DNA from: Sphingopyxis sp. TUF1
GTDB taxonomy: Bacteria > Pseudomonadota > Alphaproteobacteria > Sphingomonadales > Sphingomonadaceae
Reading direction: 5' to 3'
Length of the DNA: 64,000 bases
Assembly (NCBI RefSeq): GCF_036687315.1
Contig: NZ_CP144683.1
Location: 2,054,001 to 2,118,000, forward strand
Under the pieces are notes generated by a model, which was given only the letters and a program-made list of their open reading frames with translations, did not search any database and was not told the origin of the DNA. Position 1 is the stretch's first letter; each line of letters begins with the position of its first letter. Positions 11,403-19,778 of this stretch are shown here, one piece after another. Both the position numbers and the translations under genes were made by a program.

Positions 11403-11864
11403 TTACGATGCCATCATCGCGCGCCATCGCTCCATTGCCTCCGCGCTCCAGACTTCTTCGCGTGCGGGATAGATGTCGGCGAAATTCGGCGTGTCAGCGG
11501 GCAATTGAACCCAAGGCAGCTTGCTGCGCGTGAAGATGTGGACGTCGGGCGGGCACGCGGCCGGGTCGTCGAGCGTGCCGACGCGCACGAACGAGGATCG
11601 CCGTCCGGCTTTCGGATAATGACTCCACAGCGCGATGTGGCAACTGGGGCAGCGCGCAATCTCTTGCCCGCGGCCGCTTTCGGATGGCGTCATCACCAGT
11701 TCGACCGTCCCTTCGACTTGCAGGCGGTCGCTCTCGATCATCGCATTGACAACAAAGGCGGTTCCCGTTTCGCGCTGGCAGTGGCGGCAGTGACAGCAAT
11801 GGACGATCATCGGTGCGCTCGTCAGTTCATAGCTGACGTCCCCGCAAGCGCATTGACCTTTCAT
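11403..11864 (-). CDS. GFA-family (CENP-V/GFA zinc domain) protein
   Basis: A 153 aa protein with the zinc-binding layout of the GFA/CENP-V family: an N-terminal CACG motif, CCHCRHCQRETG about 20 residues later, then ARCPSC near residue 95. Family members include glutathione-dependent formaldehyde-activating enzyme, but most are of unknown function. Of three tandem start codons (TTG at 11870, ATG at 11867 and 11864), the last is best spaced, six bases from a GAGGAGG ribosome binding site. It is convergent with lpd, with only 36 bases between their ends. Confidence 0.85.
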   Translation of the reverse strand: MKGQCACGDVSYELTSAPMIVHCCHCRHCQRETGTAFVVNAMIESDRLQVEGTVELVMTPSESGRGQEIARCPSCHIALWSHYPKAGRRSSFVRVGTLDDPAACPPDVHIFTRSKLPWVQLPADTPNFADIYPAREEVWSAEAMERWRAMMAS

Positions 11865-11923
11865 CATCAACCTCCTCGCGCATCGTCCATTGTGCAGCTG
11901 CGGGGCGAGTGTTAGCGCCGCCG

Positions 11924-12550
11924 ATGATGGAAACCCAGTCCCTCATTCGCTTGATCGACCTGATCGGCATCGGCGTTTTTGCGCTTTCGGGCGCGCTGAT
12001 GGCGGTGCGGCTGCGGCAGACGCTCGTGACCGCGGCCTTTTTTGCGCTCGTCACCGGGGTCGGCGGGGGCAGCGTGCGCGACCTGCTGATCGGCGCGCCG
12101 GTCTTTTGGGTGCAGGATGGGGCGATCGCCGCGGTGTGCATCGCGATCGCGCTGATCGTCTGGGTCACGCCCGAACGCTGGTGGCAGGGGCAATTGCTCG
12201 AATGGGCGGACGCGGTGGGACTCGCCGCCTACGCCGTGTTCGGCACCGCCAAGGCGCTCGCGTGGGGCGTGCCGCCCGTGCCGGCGCTGCTGATGGGGGT
12301 CATCACCGGCTGCGTCGGCGGGACGATCCGCGACATTTTGGCGGGGGTGCCGTCGATCATCGTACGCCCCGAGGTTTATGTGACCGCAGCGGCGCTGGCG
12401 TCGGGTCTGTTCCTGCTGCTGATCTGGCTGGGCGCTGGAACGCCGGTGGCGGCAGTGGCCGGCGCGCTCGCAGGCTTTGCGCTGCGCGGCGCTGCGATCC
12501 ACTGGTCGCTTGCCCTCCCTCCGTATCGCGGCCCCCGGAGTGACGGCTAG
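11924..12550 (+). CDS. Trimeric intracellular cation (TRIC) channel family protein, YicG/UPF0126-like
   Basis: A 208 aa integral membrane protein with about seven hydrophobic segments arranged as two similar halves. Each half contains a glycine-rich loop with an Arg-Asp pair: VGGGSVRDLLIGAPVFW in the first and VGGTIRDILAGVPSIIV in the second. This duplicated motif is the hallmark of the UPF0126/TRIC family, whose prokaryotic members form potassium-permeable trimeric channels. An ATG start is used here; a GTG at 11909 would add five residues. It is divergent from the GFA gene with a short shared promoter region. Confidence 0.88.
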   Translation: MMETQSLIRLIDLIGIGVFALSGALMAVRLRQTLVTAAFFALVTGVGGGSVRDLLIGAPVFWVQDGAIAAVCIAIALIVWVTPERWWQGQLLEWADAVGLAAYAVFGTAKALAWGVPPVPALLMGVITGCVGGTIRDILAGVPSIIVRPEVYVTAAALASGLFLLLIWLGAGTPVAAVAGALAGFALRGAAIHWSLALPPYRGPRSDG

Positions 12551-12640
12551 GCTTGCCTAATCGGCCGAGTGGCGGCAGATTGGCCTTGTGAACAATCGTG
12601 TCAGCACCGATCGCCGGTGCGGCTTGGCCAGGGAAATTGC

Positions 12641-13546
12641 ATGCAGACCGAACAGGCGGCGGTGAACGGCATCGACATTACCTATGAGGATCGCGGGCCG
12701 AAGGATGCGCCCGCGATCCTGATGGTGATGGGGCTGGGCGGCCAGTTGACGCTGTGGCCCGACGAATTCGTCGCGGCGCTGAACGAGCGCGGTTTCCGCA
12801 CGATCCGCTACGACAATCGGGACGTCGGGCTTTCGACGCGCTTTGACGCGGCGGGGGTGCCGAACCTGAAATGGATGTTCGTGAAGGCGGCGTTCGGCCT
12901 GCCGGTGCGATCCGCCTACACGCTCGCCGATATGGCCGCCGACGGCATCGGCCTGCTCGACCATCTGGGCATTGGCCAGGCGCATATCGTCGGCGTGTCG
13001 ATGGGCGGCATGATTTCGCAGCATATCGCCGCGCGCTATCCGGAGCGCGTGCTGACGCTTGCGTCGGTGATGTCGACAACGGGCAACCGCCGATTACCGC
13101 GCGCGCGCAAGGAAGCGATGCAGGCGCTCGCCAACCGGCCGACGAGCGGCGATAAGGAGGCGCTGATTGCCTATGGGGTGAAGGCAGCGCGGGTGATCGG
13201 CAGCCCCGGCTATCCGTCCGACGAGGACCGGCTCCAGCGCCGCGTGCGCACCGATTTCGAGCGCGGCTGGTATCCGCCGGGTTTCGCGCGGCAGGTTGCG
13301 GCGATCGTTGCTGACGGTGACCGGCGGTCGATGCTGAAGTCGATCAAGGCGCCGACGCTGGTGATTCACGGCGAAGACGACCCGCTCGTCCCGCTGGCGG
13401 GGGGACGTGACACCGCGGCGAATATCGCGGGCGCGCGGCTGATGACGATCCCCGGCATGGGGCACGACCTGCCGCTGGCGCTCGTCGACACGCTGGCCGA
13501 TGCGATTGCGGGGCATATTGCGAAGAAAACGAAGGTCGCGGCCTAA
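12641..13546 (+). CDS. Alpha/beta hydrolase
   Basis: A 301 aa cytoplasmic alpha/beta hydrolase. The nucleophile elbow GVSMGG holds the catalytic serine, the acidic residue is in HGEDDPLVP, and the histidine in IPGMGHDLP. The oxyanion-hole region is VMGLGGQLTLWP, followed by the strand IRYDNRDVGLST, a motif common in the aclacinomycin methylesterase/RdmC-like group. That resemblance is suggestive only and the substrate is unknown. The start MQTEQAAV is preferred to a longer frame because the upstream residues look non-coding. A palindromic repeat element follows the gene. Confidence 0.85.
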   Translation: MQTEQAAVNGIDITYEDRGPKDAPAILMVMGLGGQLTLWPDEFVAALNERGFRTIRYDNRDVGLSTRFDAAGVPNLKWMFVKAAFGLPVRSAYTLADMAADGIGLLDHLGIGQAHIVGVSMGGMISQHIAARYPERVLTLASVMSTTGNRRLPRARKEAMQALANRPTSGDKEALIAYGVKAARVIGSPGYPSDEDRLQRRVRTDFERGWYPPGFARQVAAIVADGDRRSMLKSIKAPTLVIHGEDDPLVPLAGGRDTAANIAGARLMTIPGMGHDLPLALVDTLADAIAGHIAKKTKVAA

Positions 13547-13569
13547 GGGACGATCTCGGTTTCAAAACC

Positions 13570-13645
13570 CGTCATTGCGAGCGAAGCGAAGCAATCCAGA
13601 TTAGCGCAAACCGCTCTGGATTGCTTCGCTTCGCTCGCAATGACG
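13570..13645. repeat. Palindromic intergenic element, 'CGTCATTGCGAG' family, copy 1
   Basis: Two perfect 30-base inverted arms (13570-13599 and 13616-13645), starting CGTCATTGCGAGCGAAGCGA, flank a 16-base loop. It lies between the convergent ends of the alpha/beta hydrolase and sppA, where a bidirectional terminator would be useful. Related elements with the same outer arms recur at 23295, 35619, 49571 and 63455. Confidence 0.9.
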
Positions 13646-13651
13646 AACTCG

Positions 13652-15637
13652 TTATTTCAATAGAAGCGCCAGCGTCGCCAGAAAACCCTTTGCTTCGCCC
13701 TTGCCCGGCCGCGGGACGGCGGGCAAATAGGCGCGGCAGTCGAGGCACGACGCCTGGATCGAGCCCGTCTGCGTCAGCATCGTCAGATCCTGCACCAGCC
13801 GCCGCTCGGTGAGCTGGCGGTTCATCGCCGCGATGCCAAACCAGCCGCGGGGGAGCGCGGCGGTTTCTTCCTCGCCGCCGTCCGACCATTTGGCGAGCAT
13901 TTTGGAAAACTCGCTCGGCTCTTCCTCGAAATATTTGGCGTGGAAATCGCCCTCGACCTTCGCGAGCTTCGCCGCGGCGGCAAGCGCGTCGGGCAGGCCG
14001 CCGAACTGGTCGACAAGGCCAAGCTGGCGCGCGGTGCCGCCCGCCCACACGCGCCCTTCGGCGATCGGCAGGATCTTGTCGAGCGGCTGATTGCGGTTCT
14101 TGGCAACGAGGCCGGTGAAGCGCGTATAAATGTCCTCGACGCTCGCCTGCGCCAGCGCGTTGAATTCGTCGTTCACCCCGCCGACAATGTCGGGCTGGCC
14201 CGACAGCGGCGTCGTTGCGATGCCGTCGGCGTTGACGCCGATCTTGGCGAGCGCCTGGTCGAAGCTCGGCAGGATGCCGAACACGCCGATCGATCCGGTG
14301 ATCGTGTCGGGTTCGGCAAAGATGCGGTCGGCCGGGGTCGAAATCCAGTAACCCCCCGACGCGGCGACATTGGCCATCGACACGACGACGGGCAGTTTCT
14401 TGGCCTTGGCGGCGAGCAGCGCCTGACGGATTTCCTCCGACGCCAGCACCGATCCCCCGGGCGAATCGACGCGCAGGACGATCGCCTTGACGCTGCTGTC
14501 GGTCGCGGCGTCGAGGATATGTTCGGCGATCGTCGTGCCGCCCGCGAGGCCGGCCGGCGCTTCGCCATCGACGATTTCGCCGACGACGGGAACTACCGCG
14601 ATCGCGCTGCCCGGCTGAGCGGGCGGGTTCGCCGCGACCCAATTTTCGAGCGGGATGGCGTTAAAGTCCCACGGCGTGCCATCGTCGGTGGCGCCGCTGA
14701 TTTCCGCGACGCGGCGGCTGAACGCCATGCGGCTGCCGAGCTTGTCGATAAGGCCCGCATCGAGCGAGGCTTTCGACAGGTCGTTGCCCGCGGCGCGCAC
14801 GGCGCCTGCCGTGTCGGCGATATAGGCGTCAAGTTTGGCCGCCGGGCGCGCCTTTTTGACGTCCGCCAGCCAATTGTCCCACAGGACGCCTGCATAGGCG
14901 AGGTTGGCTTCCTTCGCCTCGGGTGACTGGTCGCTGCGCAGATACGGCTCGACCGCGCTCTTGAAAGTGCCAACGCGATAGATGTTGGCGGTGATCCCCA
15001 GCCGGTCCATCAGCCCCTTATAATAGAGGCGCGACCCGCCCGGCCCCGCGATCGCAACGCCGCCGATGCTGTCGGCCCAGATTTCGCTCGCGTGCGAGGC
15101 GATCTGATAGCTGTCGGTGGTGTATGCGGTGGCAAAGGCGAGCACGGGTTTTTTCTTCGCGCGCACCTTGTCGATGGCGCCGCCGATGTCGGCCAGCGAC
15201 ACCTGTCCGCCGCCAAGGAAACGGTCGAGGTCGAGCACGACCGAGGTGATGCGCTTGTCCTCCGCAGCGGTTTCGAGCGCGTGGACGACGTCGCGCGTGC
15301 GGATTTCCTTGATCTGCGCGCCGCCCGACAGCGCCGTGAAAGGATCGACTTCGGTCGGCTGTTCGCTGACGAGCCCGTCGAGTTCGATCAGCAGCGCCCC
15401 CTGGTTGACCGGCAGCCCGGCATTGGGGCGCCCGGCGAGCAGTCCGAACAGTGCGACGAAGAAGAGCAGCAGGAATATGAGCGCCAGCGCATCCTTGATT
15501 CCGACGAGCAGGTTCCAGACCTTGCGCGGAAAGCTGGTCGTGCGGTGCGGCTTCTCCTCGCCCGGAAGCGGCCGGCGGACGGGGATGGCCCAAGGGCCGG
15601 CGGGATCGTTGGGCGTGGTCGCGCTACTGTCGGTCAT
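13652..15637 (-). CDS. sppA: Signal peptide peptidase SppA, 67K (long) type
   Basis: A membrane-bound serine protease of 661 aa that cleaves remnant signal peptides. An N-terminal cytoplasmic segment is followed by one transmembrane helix at about residues 50-68. Two tandem ClpP-like domains supply the Ser/Lys dyad across repeats: K226 in VGTFKSAVEPYLRS and S427 in ANVAASGGYWIS, matching the long E. coli-type enzyme. The nucleophile neighbourhood LRVDSPGGSVLASEEI is also present. It is convergent with the alpha/beta hydrolase across a 30-bp palindrome. Length and motifs are intact. Confidence 0.96.
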   Translation of the reverse strand: MTDSSATTPNDPAGPWAIPVRRPLPGEEKPHRTTSFPRKVWNLLVGIKDALALIFLLLFFVALFGLLAGRPNAGLPVNQGALLIELDGLVSEQPTEVDPFTALSGGAQIKEIRTRDVVHALETAAEDKRITSVVLDLDRFLGGGQVSLADIGGAIDKVRAKKKPVLAFATAYTTDSYQIASHASEIWADSIGGVAIAGPGGSRLYYKGLMDRLGITANIYRVGTFKSAVEPYLRSDQSPEAKEANLAYAGVLWDNWLADVKKARPAAKLDAYIADTAGAVRAAGNDLSKASLDAGLIDKLGSRMAFSRRVAEISGATDDGTPWDFNAIPLENWVAANPPAQPGSAIAVVPVVGEIVDGEAPAGLAGGTTIAEHILDAATDSSVKAIVLRVDSPGGSVLASEEIRQALLAAKAKKLPVVVSMANVAASGGYWISTPADRIFAEPDTITGSIGVFGILPSFDQALAKIGVNADGIATTPLSGQPDIVGGVNDEFNALAQASVEDIYTRFTGLVAKNRNQPLDKILPIAEGRVWAGGTARQLGLVDQFGGLPDALAAAAKLAKVEGDFHAKYFEEEPSEFSKMLAKWSDGGEEETAALPRGWFGIAAMNRQLTERRLVQDLTMLTQTGSIQASCLDCRAYLPAVPRPGKGEAKGFLATLALLLK

Positions 15638-15714
15638 CGGACAAATCTAGGGATGCGCCCCGTCCTTGGCAATGCACGCTTCGACGGGAGGGCGACAGCA
15701 CGGCACCGGCAGCG

Positions 15715-16635
15715 TCAAAGCCAACCTTCGCGGCGATACCAGCGCACCGTTTCGGCGAGCGCATCGTCGGTCTCGCGCCCGGGCCGCCAGAGCGCCGCAG
15801 GCGGGCGCGCGCCCTCGGTCACCACCCAGTCGGGATGCGCGATATAGCGCGCGCGGTCGGGGGTCAGCTTGGCCCGGCCGCGGCGCACGAACCTGTCGAT
15901 GCGTCCGCCGGCCTTGAGCAGCAGTGCCGGGGCCGCGAGCGTCGGCACATAGGCGCGGCCGACCGCGCGGCCGATCGCGCGGGCAAAGCCGCGGTGCGAC
16001 CAACCGCCCGGCACCCCGTCGTCGGGTTCATAGATTTGGCCGATGCTCGTTTCGCGGTCGGCGGCAAGCGCGACGAGCAGGCACGCGAGATCATCGACAT
16101 AGATCGCCGACATTCGTCCCTTGGGAGGCAGCAGCGCGATACCGCGCCGGACCATGCGGAACAGGTCGAGCATCTCGGTATCGCCGGGCCCGAACACCGC
16201 GGGCGGGCGCACGATGGTCCAGTCGAGCCCGCTGTCCTGAACGACGACCTCGGCGCGCTCCTTCGACCAGCCATAGTCCGAAAGGCCCGGTTCGCGCGCC
16301 GCCAGCGACGAGACATGGACGAAGCGTGACACCCCGGCATCGCGCGCGGCCTTGACGACATTCGCGGTAGCGGTGGCATTGCCCGCCTCGAAGGCTTCGC
16401 GGCTGGGCACGTTGACGACGCCGGCGATGTGCATGACGACGTCGGCGTCCGCCGCCATTTCGGCCAGGCTGTCGGGCCGGTCGAGTGCGCCGGCGATCCA
16501 GGTCACGCCGTCGCGCTCGGGCTGCGGCCGGCGGGTGAGGGCGCGGACGTGCCAGCCCGCTTCGACCGCTTCGCGGAGCGTCGCGCGGCCGACGAAACCG
16601 GTTGCGCCGGTCATCGCCAGCACGCGCTGCGTCAC
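15715..16635 (-). CDS. NAD(P)-binding protein of the complex I NDUFA9/atypical SDR family
   Basis: A 306 aa atypical short-chain dehydrogenase. The N-terminal Rossmann motif is TGATGFVGRATL, followed by LTRRPQ and the acidic MHIAGVVNVPS region, and the active-site-like YGWSKERAE contains a Tyr-x-x-x-Lys pair. C-terminal features (MSAIYVDDLACLL, WRPGRETDDALAETVRWYRR) match NAD-dependent epimerase/dehydratases related to the complex I NDUFA9 subunit. The GTG start overlaps the TGA of proB, so the two are coupled. A role in quinone or respiratory-complex assembly is a family-level inference. Confidence 0.85.
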   Translation of the reverse strand: MTQRVLAMTGATGFVGRATLREAVEAGWHVRALTRRPQPERDGVTWIAGALDRPDSLAEMAADADVVMHIAGVVNVPSREAFEAGNATATANVVKAARDAGVSRFVHVSSLAAREPGLSDYGWSKERAEVVVQDSGLDWTIVRPPAVFGPGDTEMLDLFRMVRRGIALLPPKGRMSAIYVDDLACLLVALAADRETSIGQIYEPDDGVPGGWSHRGFARAIGRAVGRAYVPTLAAPALLLKAGGRIDRFVRRGRAKLTPDRARYIAHPDWVVTEGARPPAALWRPGRETDDALAETVRWYRREGWL

Positions 16636-17737
16636 AGCAACACCAGATGGTCGCGGTGGACGATGGCGCTGCGCGGCGCATAGCCAAGCGCGGCCGCCTG
16701 CGCCTCGCGGCCGAGGCCGGCGATTGCGGCGGCGTCGGCCGCGGGATATTCGGACAGGCCGCGCGCGACGACGCGCCCGTCGGGTCCGGCGATATCGAGG
16801 ATGTCGCCGCGCGCAAATGCGCCCGATACCGCGGTCACCCCGGCAGCGAGCAGGCTCGCGCCGCCCGCCAGTGCCTTGATCGCACCCGCGTCGATCGTCA
16901 GCCGTCCTTCGGCGGTCAGCCCGCCGGCGAGCCACGCCTTGCGCGCGTTTGCGCCACGCTCGGCGACGAACAGGCTGTGCCGCGCCTCAGCCGACAGCGG
17001 GCGGTCGACCCGGCCCGACGCGATGGCGAGATGCGCGCCCGCGGCGTTGGCAATGCGCGCCGCGGCGATTTTCGACACCATGCCGCCCGATCCCATGCCC
17101 GATGCCGATCCGGTGTCGGCCATCGCCTCGATCTTGGCGTCGATCCGCTCGATCCGCGCGATATGCACCGCGCCCGGATGCGCGGGGTTGCGGTCATAGA
17201 GGCCGTCGATGTCGGACAGCAGGATGACGCCGCGCGCCGCGGCAGCCTGCGCGACGCGCGCGGCGAGCCGGTCGTTGTCGCCGAAACGGATTTCCTCGGT
17301 CGCGACGCTGTCATTCTCATTGATGATCGGCACAACGCCCAGGCTGAGCAGCCGGTCGAGCGTCGCCGCGGCGTTGAGGTAGCGGCGGCGATGCTCCAGA
17401 TCGCCGAGCGTCACGAGCATCTGCGCCGCGGTCAGCCCTTCGGCGCCCAGCACCTCGGCCCACACCTGGCTGAGCGCGATCTGCCCGGTCGCGGCGGCGG
17501 CCTGCGCATCCTCCAGGCTCGCGCGGCCGCCTTTGGGAGCCCCAGCCGCCGCGCGCCGAGTGCGATCGCGCCCGACGACACGACGGCGACCTGCTGGCCC
17601 GCGCGCGCGCGCTCGGCGATGTCGGCGGCGATGCCCGTCAGCCAGTCGCGCCGCACCGCGCCATCGGGATCGACGAGCAGCGCCGACCCGATCTTGACGA
17701 TCAGCCGCGGGCAGGAGGCAGGCGGGAACAGGCTCAT
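16632..17737 (-). pseudogene. proB: Glutamate 5-kinase, disrupted by a frameshift
   Basis: The first committed enzyme of proline synthesis, split between two frames. The N-terminus ([20 protein letters not shown], then [18 protein letters not shown]) is in one frame from 17737. The continuation [20 protein letters not shown], with INENDSVATEEIRFGDND, LLSDIDGLYDRNP, and the GSGGMVSKIAAA kinase region plus a C-terminal PUA-like domain, is in another. The frame changes at three G bases (17535-17537 on the + strand); one extra G there restores [11 protein letters not shown]. Everything else is intact, so an assembly error or a recent mutation is more likely than long-standing decay. It overlaps the downstream gene by GTGA. 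Confidence 0.85.
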
Positions 17738-18110
17738 GCCGCCGCCGATAGCGCGGCCGCCGCGCCGCGCCAATGCGAATGTCGCGATGCGGGCGTGCCG
17801 CGCCAGCCGGGTCCAAAGGTCATGCAGGCTCCAGAGGAGGGGCGGTGACGCAGACGGCGCCGCGACGTGTGGGGCTTAAAGCGACAAAATATACGCATGT
17901 GCGCAGCTAAATTGTCTCCTTTGTCGCTTTAAGCGCGATTTGCCGAAGCCGGTGATGTCAAAGAGCGAGAGGGAGGCTGGCACGTCGCGGCGAAATAGGA
18001 CAGCGAATTTTGGGGGGCGGCACAAACCTCGGGGCAGGCGGCGCCGAACTGGACGCCCGGCGCCGATTGCCATAACGCTGCGCGCTCGGGGGGATCATGG
18101 GGAGGGGGCC
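17738..18110. other. 373-base non-coding stretch upstream of proB and of the methyltransferase-like gene
   Basis: This gap separates the divergent proB and the plus-strand methyltransferase-like gene. It holds a perfect 15-bp inverted repeat (listed separately). The rest has a mixed GC-rich sequence in which I see no convincing gene, tRNA or strong promoter, although proB must have its promoter here. Confidence 0.6.
17874..17934. promoter_or_regulatory. Perfect 15-bp inverted repeat with 31-base spacer
   Basis: GCTTAAAGCGACAAA (17874-17888) and its exact complement TTTGTCGCTTTAAGC (17920-17934) enclose a 31-base AT-richer spacer. It is 137 bases upstream of the proB start. It differs from the GC-rich REP-like palindromes of the window in being AT-rich. 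It could be a hairpin terminating transcription that enters from upstream, or a pair of protein-binding sites. Confidence 0.6.
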
Positions 18111-18671
18111 ATGCAGCCACATATGACCGCCGCCGAGGCGCGGCATTTCGAATTGCAGCTGGCGGGGCTCGGTTCGCTGCTCGAATTCGGCTGCGGCGGC
18201 AGCACGCTCGTCGCGGCGCGGCAGGTGCGGCGGATCGTCAGCGTCGACAGCGATGCCGCCTGGCTTGCGCGCGTGCAGGCGGACATTGCGGCCGAGCCCG
18301 TTGAATTCACCCCGATCCACATCGACATCGGTCGGGTCGGCGAGTGGGGCTATCCGGTCGATGAGAGCCGCCTTCGCGACTGGCCGCGCTATCACACGCA
18401 GGTCTGGCGCGGCATGGGGGGCAGTCCCGACGCGGTGCTGATCGACGGGCGCTTTCGTGTCGCCTGCCTGCTCCAGGCGGTCATCCACTGCAAACCCGAC
18501 TGCATCCTGCTGTTCCACGATTTTGCCGATCGACCGCATTATCATGCCGTGCTGCGCCATGTAGACGTGCTGACGCGCGTCGATACGCTGGCGGTGATGC
18601 GCGCCAAGCAGAAAGTCGACGGCAAGGTGGTGCTGCACGATCTGTTCGACCATTATCTGAACCCCGATTGA
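18111..18671 (+). CDS. Methyltransferase-like protein of unknown function
   Basis: A 186 aa protein with a class I SAM-methyltransferase-like start to its core: LLEFGCGGSTLVAA (motif I-like glycine loop) followed by VSVDSDAAWLARV, where an acidic residue would bind the SAM ribose. Later it has DAVLIDGRFRVACLLQAV and CILLFHDFADRPHY, resembling the acidic motif IV and a strand-5 segment of glycan-associated methyltransferases. The start ATG follows a GGAGGGGG site. The product is short for a full enzyme and lacks an obvious substrate domain. The next gene begins 32 bases later. The function is not known. Confidence 0.6.
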   Translation: MQPHMTAAEARHFELQLAGLGSLLEFGCGGSTLVAARQVRRIVSVDSDAAWLARVQADIAAEPVEFTPIHIDIGRVGEWGYPVDESRLRDWPRYHTQVWRGMGGSPDAVLIDGRFRVACLLQAVIHCKPDCILLFHDFADRPHYHAVLRHVDVLTRVDTLAVMRAKQKVDGKVVLHDLFDHYLNPD

Positions 18672-18703
18672 CGGCGCGCGTTCGCTTCGGCACATCGCGG
18701 CGC

Positions 18704-19234
18704 ATGTCGAGCATCGCCCCCGTCATCGAAACCGATCGCCTGCGCCTGCGCCCCGGCCGCCTTTCCGACAAGGATACGCATATCGCGATGTGGGCCGACG
18801 CGCGCGTTACGCGGTTTATCGGCGGCGAACCGCGCGCGCCCGACGTCAGCTGGGGCAAGTTCCTGAGTGCGGCGGGGCTGTGGCCGGTGATGGGTTTCGG
18901 TTACTGGGTGTTCGCCGACCGCGCGAGCGACGCGCTGATCGGTATGGGCGGATTATCCTATTTCGGGCGGGGCATCGCCGAACTGGAGGGGGTGCCCGAA
19001 GCGGGGTGGGCGTTCGACGCCGATCATTGGGGCGCGGGCTATGCGACCGAGGCGATGACTGCGGTACTTGGCTGGGCCGACGCGCACCTCGATGCAACGG
19101 ACGTGCGCTGCATCATCGACCGCGGCCATGAGGCGTCGGAGCGCGTCGCGGCGAAGCTGGGGTTCCGCCACATCGGCGACACCGACGCGCTGGGGCATCT
19201 GACGGCGATTTATTCGCGGCCGCGGGGCGGGTAA
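18704..19234 (+). CDS. GNAT-family N-acetyltransferase (RimJ/RimL type)
   Basis: A 176 aa acetyltransferase of the RimJ/RimL-like GNAT_3 group. The N-terminus IETDRLRLRPG is the family signature, and the acetyl-CoA-binding region contains WGAGYATEAMTAVLGWADAH with the Q/G-x-G-x-A pattern, followed by SERVAAKLGFRHIGD. These proteins acetylate N-terminal or small-molecule amines. The substrate cannot be predicted. An ATG at 18704 is taken; an in-frame TTG at 18668 would overlap the previous gene. A 22-bp inverted repeat follows the gene. Confidence 0.85.
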   Translation: MSSIAPVIETDRLRLRPGRLSDKDTHIAMWADARVTRFIGGEPRAPDVSWGKFLSAAGLWPVMGFGYWVFADRASDALIGMGGLSYFGRGIAELEGVPEAGWAFDADHWGAGYATEAMTAVLGWADAHLDATDVRCIIDRGHEASERVAAKLGFRHIGDTDALGHLTAIYSRPRGG

Positions 19235-19242
19235 GGACCAAC

Positions 19243-19325
19243 CGTCGCCCCCGCGCAGGCGGGGGCCGCAGGCGGTTTAAGTTTCAGTGCCGGGCAAGGG
19301 CGGCCCCGCCTGCGCGGGGGCGACG
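19243..19325. repeat. Perfect 22-bp inverted repeat, 'CGTCGCCCCCGCGCAGGCGG' family
   Basis: The arms 19243-19264 and 19304-19325 are exact reverse complements and enclose 39 bases. The element fills the gap between the convergent ends of the acetyltransferase and the NfeD gene. The position suggests a bidirectional terminator or a REP-like element. Confidence 0.85.
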
Positions 19326-19330
19326 CTTTG

Positions 19331-19777
19331 CTATGCCAGCTCGACCATCAGCACCCCACCGTCGGCGCTCACCACGCGCACCTTGCTGCCCTCGGCCGCG
19401 TCGGGACCGCGCACCGGCCATTCGCCGTCGCCGACCTTGGCACGGCCGCGGCCATCCTCGATCGCCTTGGTCACCGTCAGCACCTCGCCGACCAGGCGGC
19501 CGCCGCGCTGGTTGAGATAGGGGTCGGTCGTGGTGATCGGGTTCGCCTTAAGCCACCGGCGCCCGCCATAAAGCGCGACGAACGACAGCAGGGCAAAGAT
19601 GCCGAGCTGAAGCGGGATGCCGAGCGGTATAACCCAGGCGATGACGCCGGTGACGATCGCCGCCGCGCCGATCCAGATCAGGAAAAAGCCGGGCGCGACG
19701 ATCTCGGCCGCGGCGAGCAGCACGCCAAGCGAAAGCCACGCCCAATGCGGTTCCATATTGGCGAGCCAGTCGGGCAT
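19331..19777 (-). CDS. NfeD-family membrane protein
   Basis: A 148 aa protein with three or four transmembrane segments in its first half (for example WAWLSLGVLLAAAEIVAPGF) and a C-terminal soluble OB-fold-like domain with the NfeD pattern GGRLVGEVLTVTKAIEDGRG. It is encoded one base after the stop of an SPFH protein. NfeD partners with stomatin/SPFH proteins in membrane microdomains, and the gene pair is one of the most conserved contexts of this family. The start MPDWLANMEP is used because it fits the coupling distance. Confidence 0.92.
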   Translation of the reverse strand: MPDWLANMEPHWAWLSLGVLLAAAEIVAPGFFLIWIGAAAIVTGVIAWVIPLGIPLQLGIFALLSFVALYGGRRWLKANPITTTDPYLNQRGGRLVGEVLTVTKAIEDGRGRAKVGDGEWPVRGPDAAEGSKVRVVSADGGVLMVELA

Positions 19778-19778
19778 G

